This document shows positions 1-7,772 of a stretch of DNA of 32,582 nucleotides, one piece after another. The DNA comes from Candidatus Scybalomonas excrementigallinarum. Lineage in GTDB: Bacteria; Bacillota; Clostridia; Lachnospirales; Lachnospiraceae. The notes beneath the pieces were generated by a model that was not told the DNA's origin, searched no databases, and saw only the letters and a list, made by a program, of their open reading frames with translations. The translations under genes and the position numbers were made by a program. Location: positions 1 through 32,582 of the forward strand of contig DVIZ01000050.1 in assembly GCA_018710905.1 (NCBI GenBank), read 5' to 3'. Each line of letters opens with the position of its first letter. Position 1 is the stretch's first letter.

Positions 1-512
1 CTTTTGGTACAGGTTCTCATGAGACAACAAGACTTTGTATTTCCCAATTAAAAAAATATATCAAGCCAGAAACAAAGATTTTAGATGCTGGATGTGGAAG
101 CGGTATTTTATCCATTATTGCTATTAAATTAGGGGTAAAAGAAGCATTGGGCATCGATATTGATCCAAATGCTATTATTGCTACAAAAGAAAATATGGCC
201 ATTAACGATGTGACGGAAGAACAATTAAAAGCCATTCAAGGAAATATTTTAGAAGATGAATCATTCCAAGATGAAATTGGATATGATTGTTATGATATTG
301 TAGTAGCCAATATTTTAGCTGATGTTATTTGTCCATTGTCTGGTAAAGTGACCCCTCATTTAAAGAAAGGTGGAATTTTCATTACTTCAGGTATTATTAA
401 TACAAAAGAAGAAGAGGTAAAAGAAGCAATCCTTTCCAACGATATGGAAATTCTTGAAATTCAACATTTAGGAGAATGGGTATCCATTACAGCGAGACCA
501 AAAAATAAATAA
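1..512 (+). CDS. prmA: Ribosomal protein L11 methyltransferase, 3' part
   Basis: This is the C-terminal part of PrmA, which uses S-adenosylmethionine to methylate ribosomal protein L11 in the cytoplasm. The open frame runs in from before the window (frame of position 3), so the start is not seen. The first visible residues, FGTGSHETT, match the PrmA motif before the methyltransferase fold. They are followed by the SAM-binding loop LDAGCGSGILSI, the acidic GID at the end of strand 2, and VANILADVI, the NxxA-type catalytic loop of this family. The protein ends in the usual WVSITARPK tail. A strong terminator follows at 522-560, so prmA closes its own transcript. Identity is very likely; only the truncation limits it. 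Confidence 0.93.
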   Translation, partial: FGTGSHETTRLCISQLKKYIKPETKILDAGCGSGILSIIAIKLGVKEALGIDIDPNAIIATKENMAINDVTEEQLKAIQGNILEDESFQDEIGYDCYDIVVANILADVICPLSGKVTPHLKKGGIFITSGIINTKEEEVKEAILSNDMEILEIQHLGEWVSITARPKNK

Positions 513-521
513 CGGAATGAT

Positions 522-560
522 AAGAAAGAGGCATGATGGAAGGGATCATGCTTTTTTCTT
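522..560 (+). terminator. Rho-independent terminator after prmA
   Basis: GCATGAT (531-537) pairs with ATCATGC (545-551) around a 7-nt loop. The A-rich left flank pairs on with the TTTTTTCTT tail, giving about 16 bp in all. The U-run follows the stem directly. It separates prmA from the alarmone synthetase gene; I saw no clear promoter in 561-614. Confidence 0.85.
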
Positions 561-614
561 ATGGAGGGTTGAGGAGAAAAGAAAAATACAAAAAGAGAAA
601 GGATTTGGGGAACT

Positions 615-1307
615 GTGGAAGAAAAAAAGAAAATAGAAGAACAGATTGAAAATTTCGAAATAAATGATATTTTAAACATTGAACATCCAGAAATTATTTT
701 AGAGAAAGCGAAACCATTTCTAGAGCTGATGATGCAATATGAGTGCGCTTTAATGGAAGTAAAAAACAGATTGAAAATTTTGAATAAAGAGTTTACATTA
801 AAATATAGCAGAAATCCATTTGAAGCCATTGAGTCAAGACTAAAAGAACCACTGAGTATCGTAGAAAAAATGAAGCGAAAAGGATATGCACTTTCGGTTG
901 AAAACATAGAGAAAAACTTATTTGATGTTGCAGGAATTCGTGTTGTATGTTCTTTTCCAGAAGATATTTATGCCATTGCAGCTCTTTTAAGCCAACAAGA
1001 TGATATTCGAATTGTGGAGAAAAAGGATTATATAGAAAATCCAAAAGAAAATGGATATCGAAGTTTACATTTAATTTTAGAAGTGCCAATCTTTTTGGCA
1101 GAACAGAAAAAATATAGGAAGGTGGAAGTTCAGTTGCGAACGATAACCATGGATTTTTGGGCAAGTTTAGAACATAAATTAAAATACAAAAAAGATGTAG
1201 AAAATTCAGAGGAAATTTCGAGAGAATTAAAAGAATGTGCGGATGCTATTAGCAGTATGGATTTTCGTATGCAAAAGATCCGAAACAAAATTGAGAAGAG
1301 ACAATAG
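615..1307 (+). CDS. relQ: Small alarmone synthetase (GTP pyrophosphokinase, RelQ/YjbM type)
   Basis: This is a stand-alone (p)ppGpp synthetase that transfers pyrophosphate from ATP to GTP/GDP. At 230 aa it has only the synthetase domain, with no HD hydrolase, TGS or ACT domains, as in B. subtilis YjbM/RelQ (about 210 aa). Visible family motifs are the substrate-loop region NPFEAIESRLKEPLSIVEKM, the core VAGIRVVCSFPEDIYAIA, the ENPKENGYRSLHLI loop, and the C-terminal VQLRTITMDFWASLEHKLKYK. The N-terminal 50 residues and the C-terminal tail are charged helices, as in the tetrameric SAS enzymes. The start is GTG at 615, behind a purine-rich but imperfect ribosome site. rsmE follows after 11 bases, so the two are probably co-transcribed. 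Confidence 0.92.
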   Translation: MEEKKKIEEQIENFEINDILNIEHPEIILEKAKPFLELMMQYECALMEVKNRLKILNKEFTLKYSRNPFEAIESRLKEPLSIVEKMKRKGYALSVENIEKNLFDVAGIRVVCSFPEDIYAIAALLSQQDDIRIVEKKDYIENPKENGYRSLHLILEVPIFLAEQKKYRKVEVQLRTITMDFWASLEHKLKYKKDVENSEEISRELKECADAISSMDFRMQKIRNKIEKRQ

Positions 1308-1318
1308 GAGAAGAAAAT

Positions 1319-2056
1319 ATGTATCGTTTTTTTGTGGAACCGTCTCAAATTGGTGAACAAGAAATTGTGATTACAGGAAGTGATGTCAATCATATTAAAA
1401 ATGTATTAAGAATGAGAATTGGAGAAGAGATTGCAATTAGTGATGGACAGGAGAGGGAATATTATTGTATAATTGATAAGTTAGAAGAGGATCAAGTGAT
1501 CGCCTGTGTGAAAGAGAGAGTGGAAGAGAGTAAAGAATTGCCAGTGAAAATTACGTTATTTCAAGGAATTCCAAAGTCTGATAAATTAGAACTCATCATT
1601 CAAAAGGCAGTAGAACTTGGAGCGAGTGAAATCGTGCCTGTTTCCATGAAACGTTCGATTGCAAAAATTGAACCAAAGAAGGCAGATAAAAAGATAGAAC
1701 GATTTAATGCTATCGCTCTTAGTGCAGCAAAACAAGCAAAGAGAAGTGTCATTCCTACTGTTTTGATGCCAATGAGTTGGAAAGAAGCATTAAATTATGG
1801 AAAAACAATGGAGCGTTGTATTGTTCCCTATGAAGATGCAAGAGGGATTTCTCATGCAAGGGATCTTGTAAAAGGGCTTCATGGTGTAAAGAGTATCGGA
1901 ATTTATATTGGGCCAGAAGGCGGTTTTGATGAAAGTGAAATCGAACAGGCAAAAGAAGCAGGATTTGAAATTATGACATTAGGAAAACGTATTTTGAGAA
2001 CGGAAACAGCAGGGCTTGCAATATTGAGTATTCTAATGTTTGAATTAGAAGAATAA
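1319..2056 (+). CDS. rsmE: 16S rRNA m3U1498 methyltransferase
   Basis: This SPOUT-family methyltransferase makes N3-methyluridine at position 1498 of 16S rRNA in the assembled small subunit. The 245-aa length is typical. The N-terminal PUA-like part (MYRFFVEPSQ, then HIKNVLRMRIGEEIAISDG) and the trefoil-knot SAM motifs YIGPEGGFDESEIEQA and LGKRILRTETAGLAIL are all intact. The start at 1319 lies just after an AGGAGAAG site. The gene sits between the alarmone synthetase and the cysteine desulfurase with short gaps on both sides (11 and 16 bases), so it belongs to the same transcription unit. Confidence 0.95.
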   Translation: MYRFFVEPSQIGEQEIVITGSDVNHIKNVLRMRIGEEIAISDGQEREYYCIIDKLEEDQVIACVKERVEESKELPVKITLFQGIPKSDKLELIIQKAVELGASEIVPVSMKRSIAKIEPKKADKKIERFNAIALSAAKQAKRSVIPTVLMPMSWKEALNYGKTMERCIVPYEDARGISHARDLVKGLHGVKSIGIYIGPEGGFDESEIEQAKEAGFEIMTLGKRILRTETAGLAILSILMFELEE

Positions 2057-2072
2057 TACAGGAGAAAAGAAA

Positions 2073-3215
2073 ATGGAAGCATATCTTGATAATGCGGCTA
2101 CAACCTTTGTCTTTCCAGAAGTGAAAGATTTAATGGGAAAAGTGATGGAAGAAGATTTTGGAAATCCATCTTCCTTGCATAAAAAAGGAGTAAAAGCAGA
2201 GCAGTATATCAAAGAGGCAAAGGAAACCATTGCCAAATTTTTAAAAGTAGAGCCAAAAGAAATCGTATTTACTTCTGGCGGTACCGAATCCAACAATATG
2301 GCACTGATTGGAAGCGCTTATGCCAATCAAAGAAGAGGAAAACATATTATTACAACAAGAATCGAACATGCCTCTGTCTATGAGCCATTGATGCATTTAG
2401 AGAAAGAGGGATTTCAAATCACATACTTACCAGTGGATGAACATGGAATTGTAAAGATCGATGCGTTAAAAGAAGCATTGACCGATGAGACAATTTTAGT
2501 TTCTATTATGTATGTTAATAATGAAATTGGTTCGATTCAGCCGATTGAAGAAATAGGGAAGATAATTAAAAGCTATCGAGAGGATATTTTATTTCATGTA
2601 GATGCTATCCAAGCATACGGAAAGCTCAAAATCTATCCAAAGAGAGCCAAAATTGACTTATTGTCAGTTAGTGGTCATAAAATTCATGGACCAAAAGGAA
2701 GCGGATTTCTCTATATCAAAGATAAAACGAAAATTCAACCAATTCTTTTTGGTGGAGGGCAACAAAAAGGAATGCGTTCAGGAACGGAAAATGTTCCAGC
2801 AATTGCAGGATTGTCTTTGGCATCCAAACTTATGTATGAAAACCACGAGGAAAAAATAGAAAAATTAAACATATTAAAAGAACGTTTTATTAAAGGGGTT
2901 TCTGAAATCGAAAATGTGACAAATAATTCGGGAGAAGCACCACATATTATTAGTATTAGCTTCCCAGGAGTGCGCAGTGAAGTGCTTTTACACGCATTAG
3001 AGGAAAAAGGTGTTTATGTTTCTTCCGGTTCTGCTTGTTCTTCCAATCATCCAGCCATTAGTGGGACGTTAAAGGCCATTGGGCTTGATAAAAACCATTG
3101 GGAGTCAACGTTGCGTTTTAGTCTTTCTATTTTTACAACGGAAGAAGAAGTGGATTTTGCGATTCAATGTTTAAAGGAATTAGTTCCTGTGCTTCGAAGA
3201 TTTACAAGAAGATAA
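2073..3215 (+). CDS. Cysteine desulfurase (NifS/IscS family, thiI partner)
   Basis: This PLP enzyme (class V aminotransferase fold) takes sulfur from L-cysteine and passes it on as a persulfide. The 380-aa sequence starts with YLDNAATTFVFPEV. It has the FTSGGTESNN PLP-phosphate loop, the Schiff-base lysine in SGHKIHGPKG (about residue 202), GGGQQKGMRSGTENV, and the mobile-loop catalytic cysteine in SSGSACSSNHP (about residue 322). It lies directly upstream of thiI, the arrangement of nifZ-thiI in B. subtilis. I therefore infer that it supplies sulfur for 4-thiouridine in tRNA rather than for general Fe-S cluster assembly. A role in cluster assembly is not excluded. Confidence 0.93.
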   Translation: MEAYLDNAATTFVFPEVKDLMGKVMEEDFGNPSSLHKKGVKAEQYIKEAKETIAKFLKVEPKEIVFTSGGTESNNMALIGSAYANQRRGKHIITTRIEHASVYEPLMHLEKEGFQITYLPVDEHGIVKIDALKEALTDETILVSIMYVNNEIGSIQPIEEIGKIIKSYREDILFHVDAIQAYGKLKIYPKRAKIDLLSVSGHKIHGPKGSGFLYIKDKTKIQPILFGGGQQKGMRSGTENVPAIAGLSLASKLMYENHEEKIEKLNILKERFIKGVSEIENVTNNSGEAPHIISISFPGVRSEVLLHALEEKGVYVSSGSACSSNHPAISGTLKAIGLDKNHWESTLRFSLSIFTTEEEVDFAIQCLKELVPVLRRFTRR

Positions 3216-3264
3216 GAAAAATACGAAGAAATAAAAGAAAAAGAGAAATAAAAGGAGATTTTAC

Positions 3265-4452
3265 ATGATAGAATTTAAAGCATTTCTGATTAAATATGCA
3301 GAAATTGGTATTAAAGGAAAAAACCGCTATCTGTTCGAAGACGCTCTTATGAAACAGATTCGTCATGCCATCGCACCAGTTGGTGATTTTGAAGTGAGAA
3401 AAGAATCTGGACGTGTCTTTGTAGAAGCCAATGGAGAATACGATTTTGATGAAGCGGTTACTGCGTTAAAACGTGTCTTTGGTATTACAGGTATTTGTCC
3501 GGTTGTAATTGAAGAAAATAAGGAATGGGAACATTTAAAAGAAGTTGTATGTCATTATGTAGAGGAAAACTATGCAGACAAAAACTTTACATTTAAAGTT
3601 CATGCAAGAAGAGCGGATAAACAGTATCCAAAAAATTCAAATGAAATCAATGCGGATATGGGAGAGCAGATCTTACTTCATTTCCCAGAGACAAAAGTAG
3701 ATGTTCATAACCCAGATGTGCTTTTAACAATTGAAATTCGTTCCAAAGTGTATATTTATTCCACGATTATTCCAGGACCAGGAGGAATGCCAGTTGGAAC
3801 AAATGGAAGAGCCATGTTGTTATTATCTGGTGGAATCGATAGTCCAGTGGCAGGTTATATGATCGCAAAACGTGGAGTTGGAATTGATGCTACTTATTTC
3901 CATGCACCTCCTTATACAAGTGAACGTGCAAAACAAAAAGTCGTTGATTTAGCAAGACTTGTTTCTAGATATTCAGGTCCAGTACGCCTTCATGTTGTGA
4001 ATTTTACAGATATTCAGTTGGCTATTTATGAAAAATGTCCACATGATGAGTTGACGATTATTATGCGTCGCTATATGATGAAGATAGCAGAGCATTTGGC
4101 GAAAGAAAATGGAGATTTGGCTTTAATCACAGGAGAGAGCATTGGACAAGTAGCTTCTCAAACAATGCACAGTCTTGCTTGTACAAATGAAGTATGTACG
4201 ATGCCAGTATTCCGTCCTTGTATCGGAATGGATAAACAAGAAATTATTGATATTTCAGAGAAGATTGATACTTATGAAACTTCAATTTTACCATTTGAAG
4301 ACTGCTGTACTATCTTTGTTGCAAAACACCCTGTAACAAAACCAAATATCAATGTGATTAAAAAATCAGAAGAAAACTTAAAAGATGTCATTGATGATTT
4401 AATGAAAAAAGCCATTGAAACAGTAGAAATTATTCAAGTGAGAGAACGATAA
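3265..4452 (+). CDS. thiI: tRNA 4-thiouridine synthetase ThiI
   Basis: ThiI adenylates U8 of tRNA and exchanges it for 4-thiouridine; in many bacteria it also supports thiazole synthesis. Domain order is an N-terminal ferredoxin-like domain (KYAEIGIKGKNR), THUMP, then the PP-loop ATPase with LLLSGGIDSPVAGYMIAKRG near residue 187. At 395 aa it lacks the C-terminal rhodanese domain of E. coli ThiI, as is usual in Clostridia. Sulfur must then be delivered by the adjacent desulfurase without a rhodanese relay. Cysteines are present in KCPHDE and EDCCTIF. The start is supported by AAAGGAG nine bases upstream. It is the last gene before the terminator region at 4502-4590. Confidence 0.95.
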   Translation: MIEFKAFLIKYAEIGIKGKNRYLFEDALMKQIRHAIAPVGDFEVRKESGRVFVEANGEYDFDEAVTALKRVFGITGICPVVIEENKEWEHLKEVVCHYVEENYADKNFTFKVHARRADKQYPKNSNEINADMGEQILLHFPETKVDVHNPDVLLTIEIRSKVYIYSTIIPGPGGMPVGTNGRAMLLLSGGIDSPVAGYMIAKRGVGIDATYFHAPPYTSERAKQKVVDLARLVSRYSGPVRLHVVNFTDIQLAIYEKCPHDELTIIMRRYMMKIAEHLAKENGDLALITGESIGQVASQTMHSLACTNEVCTMPVFRPCIGMDKQEIIDISEKIDTYETSILPFEDCCTIFVAKHPVTKPNINVIKKSEENLKDVIDDLMKKAIETVEIIQVRER

Positions 4453-4501
4453 AAGCAGGCAAAATAAAAAGTGTGAGTTGCCCACTGTTGGTCATAGTGC
4501 C

Positions 4502-4553
4502 TTTTCATGCGATAAGGAATTTAGATGTCCTATGATTTCCTATCGCATGAAAA
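4502..4553 (+). repeat. Long inverted repeat (18/17-bp hairpin)
   Basis: TTTTCATGCGATAAGGAA (4502-4519) pairs with TTCCTATCGCATGAAAA (4537-4553) with one bulged A and a 17-nt loop. It lies directly upstream of a separate terminator. It is longer than a normal terminator and the A/T ends make it symmetrical, so it could act on both strands or be a dispersed genomic repeat. Only one copy lies in this window. Confidence 0.7.
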
Positions 4554-4554
4554 A

Positions 4555-4590
4555 ATACCCCGCAAGATATTTTACTTGCAGGGTATTTTC
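4555..4590. terminator. Bidirectional terminator between thiI and the HPr-like gene
   Basis: ATACCCCGCAAG (4555-4566) pairs with CTTGCAGGGTAT (4575-4586) with one mismatch. There is an A-run on the left and a TTTTC tail on the right. It can end the thiI transcript on the plus strand and the HPr-like transcript arriving from the minus strand. Confidence 0.8.
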
Positions 4591-4646
4591 ATAACATAAT
4601 TTGTATAGAAGAATACGCCAAGAGTACAAAGCGTGCTTCTTAGCGT

Positions 4647-4880
4647 CTATTGTACAATATAAGGAGCGAGTTTCTCCATAACAGAAGCAACATCTTTGTC
4701 ATCATGGATATTTAAATCAATTGGTTTAGAGATATCTAAGCTGAAGATACCCATAATAGATTTTGCATCGATTGTATATCTACCAGAAACTAAATCGAAT
4801 TCAGAGTTGAATTTATTAATTTCATTAACGAAATTTTTTACTTTTTCAATGCTATCCAAAGAAAGTTTAATTGTTTTCAT
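4647..4880 (-). CDS. HPr-like protein lacking the active-site histidine
   Basis: This 77-aa protein has the HPr fold signature. The segment SGRYTIDAKSIMGIFSLDISKPI matches the Ser46 region of HPr (consensus xxVNAKSIMGVMSL). The N-terminal strand and helix carry no counterpart of the LHARPA loop with the phospho-accepting His15. It therefore cannot act as a normal PTS phosphocarrier; such His-less HPr homologues are common in Clostridia and their role is unknown. The ATG at 4880 is chosen because AGGAGG lies nine bases upstream. A TTG two codons earlier would sit only three bases from that site. It has its own promoter (4932-4960) and stands alone on this strand. Confidence 0.8.
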   Translation of the reverse strand: MKTIKLSLDSIEKVKNFVNEINKFNSEFDLVSGRYTIDAKSIMGIFSLDISKPIDLNIHDDKDVASVMEKLAPYIVQ

Positions 4881-4931
4881 GTTCAAAATCCTCCTAAATT
4901 TTTAATAGAACCTTTATTTTATACTGTATAC

Positions 4932-4960
4932 ATACTACAGTTGAAGGCTCAAAAAGTCAA
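4932..4960 (-). promoter_or_regulatory. Sigma-A promoter of the HPr-like gene
   Basis: On the minus strand TTGACT (4960-4955) and TAGTAT (4937-4932) are separated by 17 bases, about 50 bases upstream of the HPr-like start. The match to consensus and the spacing are good. Confidence 0.65.
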
Positions 4961-5072
4961 GATAAAAAGTTGCCAAAAATATAAGAAAAAAGAACAATTC
5001 TTTTACGGAAAGTGGAAAGAGATTGTCCTAGGAATAGAAAGAAAGAATAGAAGTGGAGGAACATTTTTAATT

Positions 5073-6446
5073 ATGGAAGAAAGAAGAAAAGTCGCTACAT
5101 TGACCCTTGGATGCAAGGTAAATCAATATGAGACCGATGCGGTACAGGAGTTGTTAAGTGCTGTTGGATATGAGATTGTAGAATTTCAGGATAAGGCAGA
5201 TGTCTATCTTGTAAATACTTGTTCGGTTACGAATATGGCGGATAGAAAAAGTCGTCAAATGCTTCATCGCGCAAGGAAAATGAACCCAGAAGGTGTTGTT
5301 ATTGCTATGGGTTGTTATGTCCAATCAGCAGCAGAGGAACTCTTAAAAGATCCTTATGTGGATCTTGTCATTGGAAATAATAAGAAAAAAGATATTGTAA
5401 CAATTCTTGATGAATATTTTAGAACCAATCATAAGGTACAAGAAGTCATTGATATCAATGATACAGAAGAATATGAAGAGTTGACCATTAATGAAGTCAG
5501 TGAACATACAAGAGCTTATATTAAAGTGCAAGATGGTTGTAACCAATTTTGTTCTTATTGCATTATTCCTTATACAAGAGGCCGTGTAAGAAGTCGTAAA
5601 ATGGAAGATGTATTAAAAGAAGTGGAATCTCTTGCAAAAAATGGCTATAAAGAAGTGGTTTTAACAGGAATTCATTTAAGTTCTTATGGAATTGATTTAA
5701 GAGAAGATGGAGAAGAACTTCATAGAAAAGCTGTTTATGGCATTGAGAAAAGCAAATTACTTGAATTAATTCAAAAAGTTGCTAAAATAGAAGGGATAAA
5801 ACGTGTTCGATTAGGTTCTTTAGAACCTCGTATTATTACGGAAGAATTTGCAACAGAGTTGACAAAAATTGACGAATTTTGTCCGCATTTTCATCTTTCT
5901 TTACAAAGTGGTTGCGATGAAACATTAAAGAGAATGAATCGTCATTACACATGCGAAGAATACAAAGAAAGTTGTAACATATTGAGAAAAGCATTTGATC
6001 GTCCAGCTCTTACAACGGATGTGATCGTAGGATTTCCAGGGGAGACAGAAGAGGAATTTGAACAAACCTATGCATATCTTGATGAGATCAATCTCTATGA
6101 AATGCATGTTTTTAAATATTCTAGAAGAAAAGGAACAAGAGCGGATCAGATGAAGGATCAGATAGCAGATCCGATAAAAGCGAAGAGAAGTGCCCTTCTT
6201 CTTGCCATGTCTTCAAAAAATCAAAAAGAATTTGAGGATAGTTTTTTCGGAGAAAACGTTGAGATTTTACTAGAAGAGGCTTATGAAGAAGAAGGAAAAA
6301 AATATTTTGTAGGTCATACAAAGCGTTATCAAAAAGTGGCAGTAGAAGGAGATTCTTTTAAAGAAAATGAAGAAGTTCTCGTAATGTTAACAGGTCGATT
6401 AAGCAGCGGTATGCTAGTAGGAACAAGAATTTTTGAGGAAAAATAA
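5073..6446 (+). CDS. mtaB: tRNA t6A37 methylthiotransferase MtaB
   Basis: MtaB is a radical-SAM enzyme that adds a methylthio group to N6-threonylcarbamoyladenosine at position 37 of tRNAs reading ANN codons. The N-terminal UPF0004 domain carries TLGCKVNQYETDA, VNTCSVTNMADRKSRQ and AMGCYVQ, whose cysteines bind the auxiliary cluster. The radical-SAM motif is CNQFCSYCIIP, followed by a C-terminal TRAM-like region. VRLGSLEPR and SLQSGCDETLKRMNRHY are diagnostic of this family. An open frame continues upstream to 4941, but that stretch is low-complexity and overlaps the HPr-like promoter. The family start MEERRKVATLTLGC at 5073, behind TGGAGGA, is preferred. The protein is 457 aa. Confidence 0.93.
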   Translation: MEERRKVATLTLGCKVNQYETDAVQELLSAVGYEIVEFQDKADVYLVNTCSVTNMADRKSRQMLHRARKMNPEGVVIAMGCYVQSAAEELLKDPYVDLVIGNNKKKDIVTILDEYFRTNHKVQEVIDINDTEEYEELTINEVSEHTRAYIKVQDGCNQFCSYCIIPYTRGRVRSRKMEDVLKEVESLAKNGYKEVVLTGIHLSSYGIDLREDGEELHRKAVYGIEKSKLLELIQKVAKIEGIKRVRLGSLEPRIITEEFATELTKIDEFCPHFHLSLQSGCDETLKRMNRHYTCEEYKESCNILRKAFDRPALTTDVIVGFPGETEEEFEQTYAYLDEINLYEMHVFKYSRRKGTRADQMKDQIADPIKAKRSALLLAMSSKNQKEFEDSFFGENVEILLEEAYEEEGKKYFVGHTKRYQKVAVEGDSFKENEEVLVMLTGRLSSGMLVGTRIFEEK

Positions 6447-6455
6447 AATAGTTTA

Positions 6456-6484
6456 TTGTGTTTTCTGATAATTTATATTAGAAT
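6456..6484 (+). promoter_or_regulatory. Putative promoter of ireB-ruvX
   Basis: TTGTGT (6456-6461) and TAGAAT (6479-6484) are spaced by 17 bases, ending 30 bases before ireB. The consensus match is moderate; position is the main support. Confidence 0.5.
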
Positions 6485-6514
6485 AAGACTATAAGTGATA
6501 AAGGACGTGATAAT

Positions 6515-6784
6515 ATGGAATTAAATCATACACAATATTTTCAACAAGTGGAACCAGAACAAAAGTTAGATGTACATGATATTTTAAAACAAGTATATGC
6601 TGCGTTAACAGAAAAAGGCTACAATCCAGTCAATCAAATTGTAGGGTACATTATGTCTGGAGATCCAACGTATATTACAAGCTATAAGAGTGCAAGAAGT
6701 TTAATTATGAAAGTGGAACGCGACGAAATTATGGAAGCTCTTCTAGAAAATTATATTGATACAAGATTAAAAGAAAGAAAATAG
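6515..6784 (+). CDS. ireB: IreB family regulatory protein (DUF965)
   Basis: This is an 89-aa protein of the IreB family. In Enterococcus, IreB is phosphorylated by the PASTA kinase IreK and limits cephalosporin resistance. Family-specific sequence includes [31 protein letters not shown] and [22 protein letters not shown]. It precedes ruvX by 13 bases, the conserved Firmicutes order (yrzL-yrrK-yrzB in B. subtilis). The start follows a GGACGTGAT site. The kinase is not in this window. Confidence 0.93.
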   Translation: MELNHTQYFQQVEPEQKLDVHDILKQVYAALTEKGYNPVNQIVGYIMSGDPTYITSYKSARSLIMKVERDEIMEALLENYIDTRLKERK

Positions 6785-6797
6785 GGGAGAATCATAT

Positions 6798-7238
6798 ATG
6801 AGAATTATGGGCCTTGATTATGGGACAAAGACAGTTGGGGTAGCATTAAGTGATGCATTGTTAATTACAGCCCAGCCTGTGGAGACAATTGAGAGAAAAT
6901 CAGCCAATAAATTAAGACAGACGTTCGCTCGCATTGAACAGCTCATTGATGAGAATGAAGTTTCTCTTATCGTACTTGGATATCCAAAAAACATGAATAA
7001 TACAGCAGGAGAACGTGCAGAAGCTACTGAAAAATTTCGTGAGGATTTAATGAGAAGAACCGGACTTTCCGTTGTCCTTTGGGATGAAAGATTAACAACA
7101 GTAGAGGCTGAAAGAATTCTTATGGAAAGCAGCGTAAGAAGAGAAAATCGCAAAGAAGTGATTGATAAAATGGCTGCAGCGATTATTTTACAAAGCTATT
7201 TAGATGCACATGGAAACGAACACAAAAATGCCGACTAA
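6798..7238 (+). CDS. ruvX: Holliday junction resolvase-like RuvX/YqgF
   Basis: This is a 146-aa RNase H-like nuclease of the YqgF family, linked to pre-16S rRNA 5' processing and to junction resolution. It begins [19 protein letters not shown] with the catalytic Asp, followed by [18 protein letters not shown] and a conserved [14 protein letters not shown] near the C-terminus. It sits between ireB and the DUF1292 gene in the conserved cluster. Its stop codon lies inside the loop of a terminator hairpin (7230-7254), so part of the transcription probably ends here. Confidence 0.94.
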   Translation: MRIMGLDYGTKTVGVALSDALLITAQPVETIERKSANKLRQTFARIEQLIDENEVSLIVLGYPKNMNNTAGERAEATEKFREDLMRRTGLSVVLWDERLTTVEAERILMESSVRRENRKEVIDKMAAAIILQSYLDAHGNEHKNAD

Positions 7239-7254
7239 TCTTTGTCGGCTTTTT
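7230..7254 (+). terminator. Terminator overlapping the ruvX stop
   Basis: GCCGAC (7230-7235) pairs with GTCGGC (7244-7249) and is followed by TTTTT. The ruvX stop TAA lies in the loop. The stem is short but GC-rich, so partial read-through into the DUF1292 gene is plausible. Confidence 0.75.
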
Positions 7255-7296
7255 ATAAAGAAAATAAAAGATAATAAAAAAGAAAAGAGGTAAGTT

Positions 7297-7575
7297 ATGG
7301 AAGAAAGAGAAGTAATTCCATTTGTAACAGATGATGGAGAAGAGTTAGAGCTTTATGTATTAGAGCAAACAAAGTTAAATGGATTAAATTATTTACTTGT
7401 AGCGGATACATTGGATGAAGAAGATGACGATGTGACCGTTTATATTATGAAAGAAACCGCTGCAAAAGAAGGAGAAGAGCTCGCGTCTTATGAATTTGTA
7501 GAAGAAGATGGAGAATTAGAGGCTCTTGGAAAAATCTTTGAAGAACTATTAGAAGATGTGGATATTGAATTATAA
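7297..7575 (+). CDS. DUF1292 family protein (YrzB-like)
   Basis: This is a 92-aa, very acidic protein of the DUF1292 family. Its pattern of IPFVTDDGEELELYVLEQTKLNGLNYLLVAD followed by the acidic loop DEEDDDVTVYIMKE is characteristic. It is conserved next to ireB-ruvX across Firmicutes and has no established biochemical function. The start follows AAAAGAGGTAAG. The next reading frame, a fur remnant, starts only 5 bases after its stop. Confidence 0.9.
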   Translation: MEEREVIPFVTDDGEELELYVLEQTKLNGLNYLLVADTLDEEDDDVTVYIMKETAAKEGEELASYEFVEEDGELEALGKIFEELLEDVDIEL

Positions 7576-7580
7576 AAAGG

Positions 7581-7772
7581 ATGAGAAAATACTTGAAGGT
7601 GGGAGTGTGTTTTATGTTTGAAGACGATTTGTTAGAGCAGTTAGAGAGCAAAATTGAGAATACACTGGGCTTTCGAGTGAGAGACCATGAAGTGAGATTG
7701 TACGGATGTTGTAAAGACTACATGGGAAAACAGAATGAGAATAACAGGAGGAATTATTTTGAAAACGGATAA
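7581..7772 (+). pseudogene. Remnant of a Fur-family regulator (C-terminal end only)
   Basis: The 63-codon frame contains MFEDDLLEQLESKIENTLGFRVRDHEVRLYGCCKDY, which matches the last 35 or so residues of the dimerisation domain of Fur/PerR proteins (consensus FEDDLLExLExxIExxxGFxVxDHEVKLYGYCKDC). The whole winged-helix DNA-binding domain and the metal-binding HHH region, about 100 codons, are missing. Only 5 bases separate the remnant from the preceding stop, so an internal deletion is likely. The second cysteine of the usual terminal CxxC has become Y. The frame could be translated from ATG 7581 or ATG 7614, but no function is expected. In related genomes, from memory, a full-length fur occupies this slot. 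Its end overlaps the start of the RNase J gene by 14 bases. Confidence 0.75.

Noticed and set aside
461-1393. Several minus-strand open frames opposite the alarmone synthetase and rsmE
   Set aside because: They are shadows of well-supported genes, rich in Phe/Ser/Leu from A-rich coding strands, without ribosome sites.
4941-5072. N-terminal extension of MtaB
   Set aside because: The frame is open, but the residues are Lys-rich and unlike the family, and the stretch overlaps the HPr-like promoter. ATG 5073 gives the family start.
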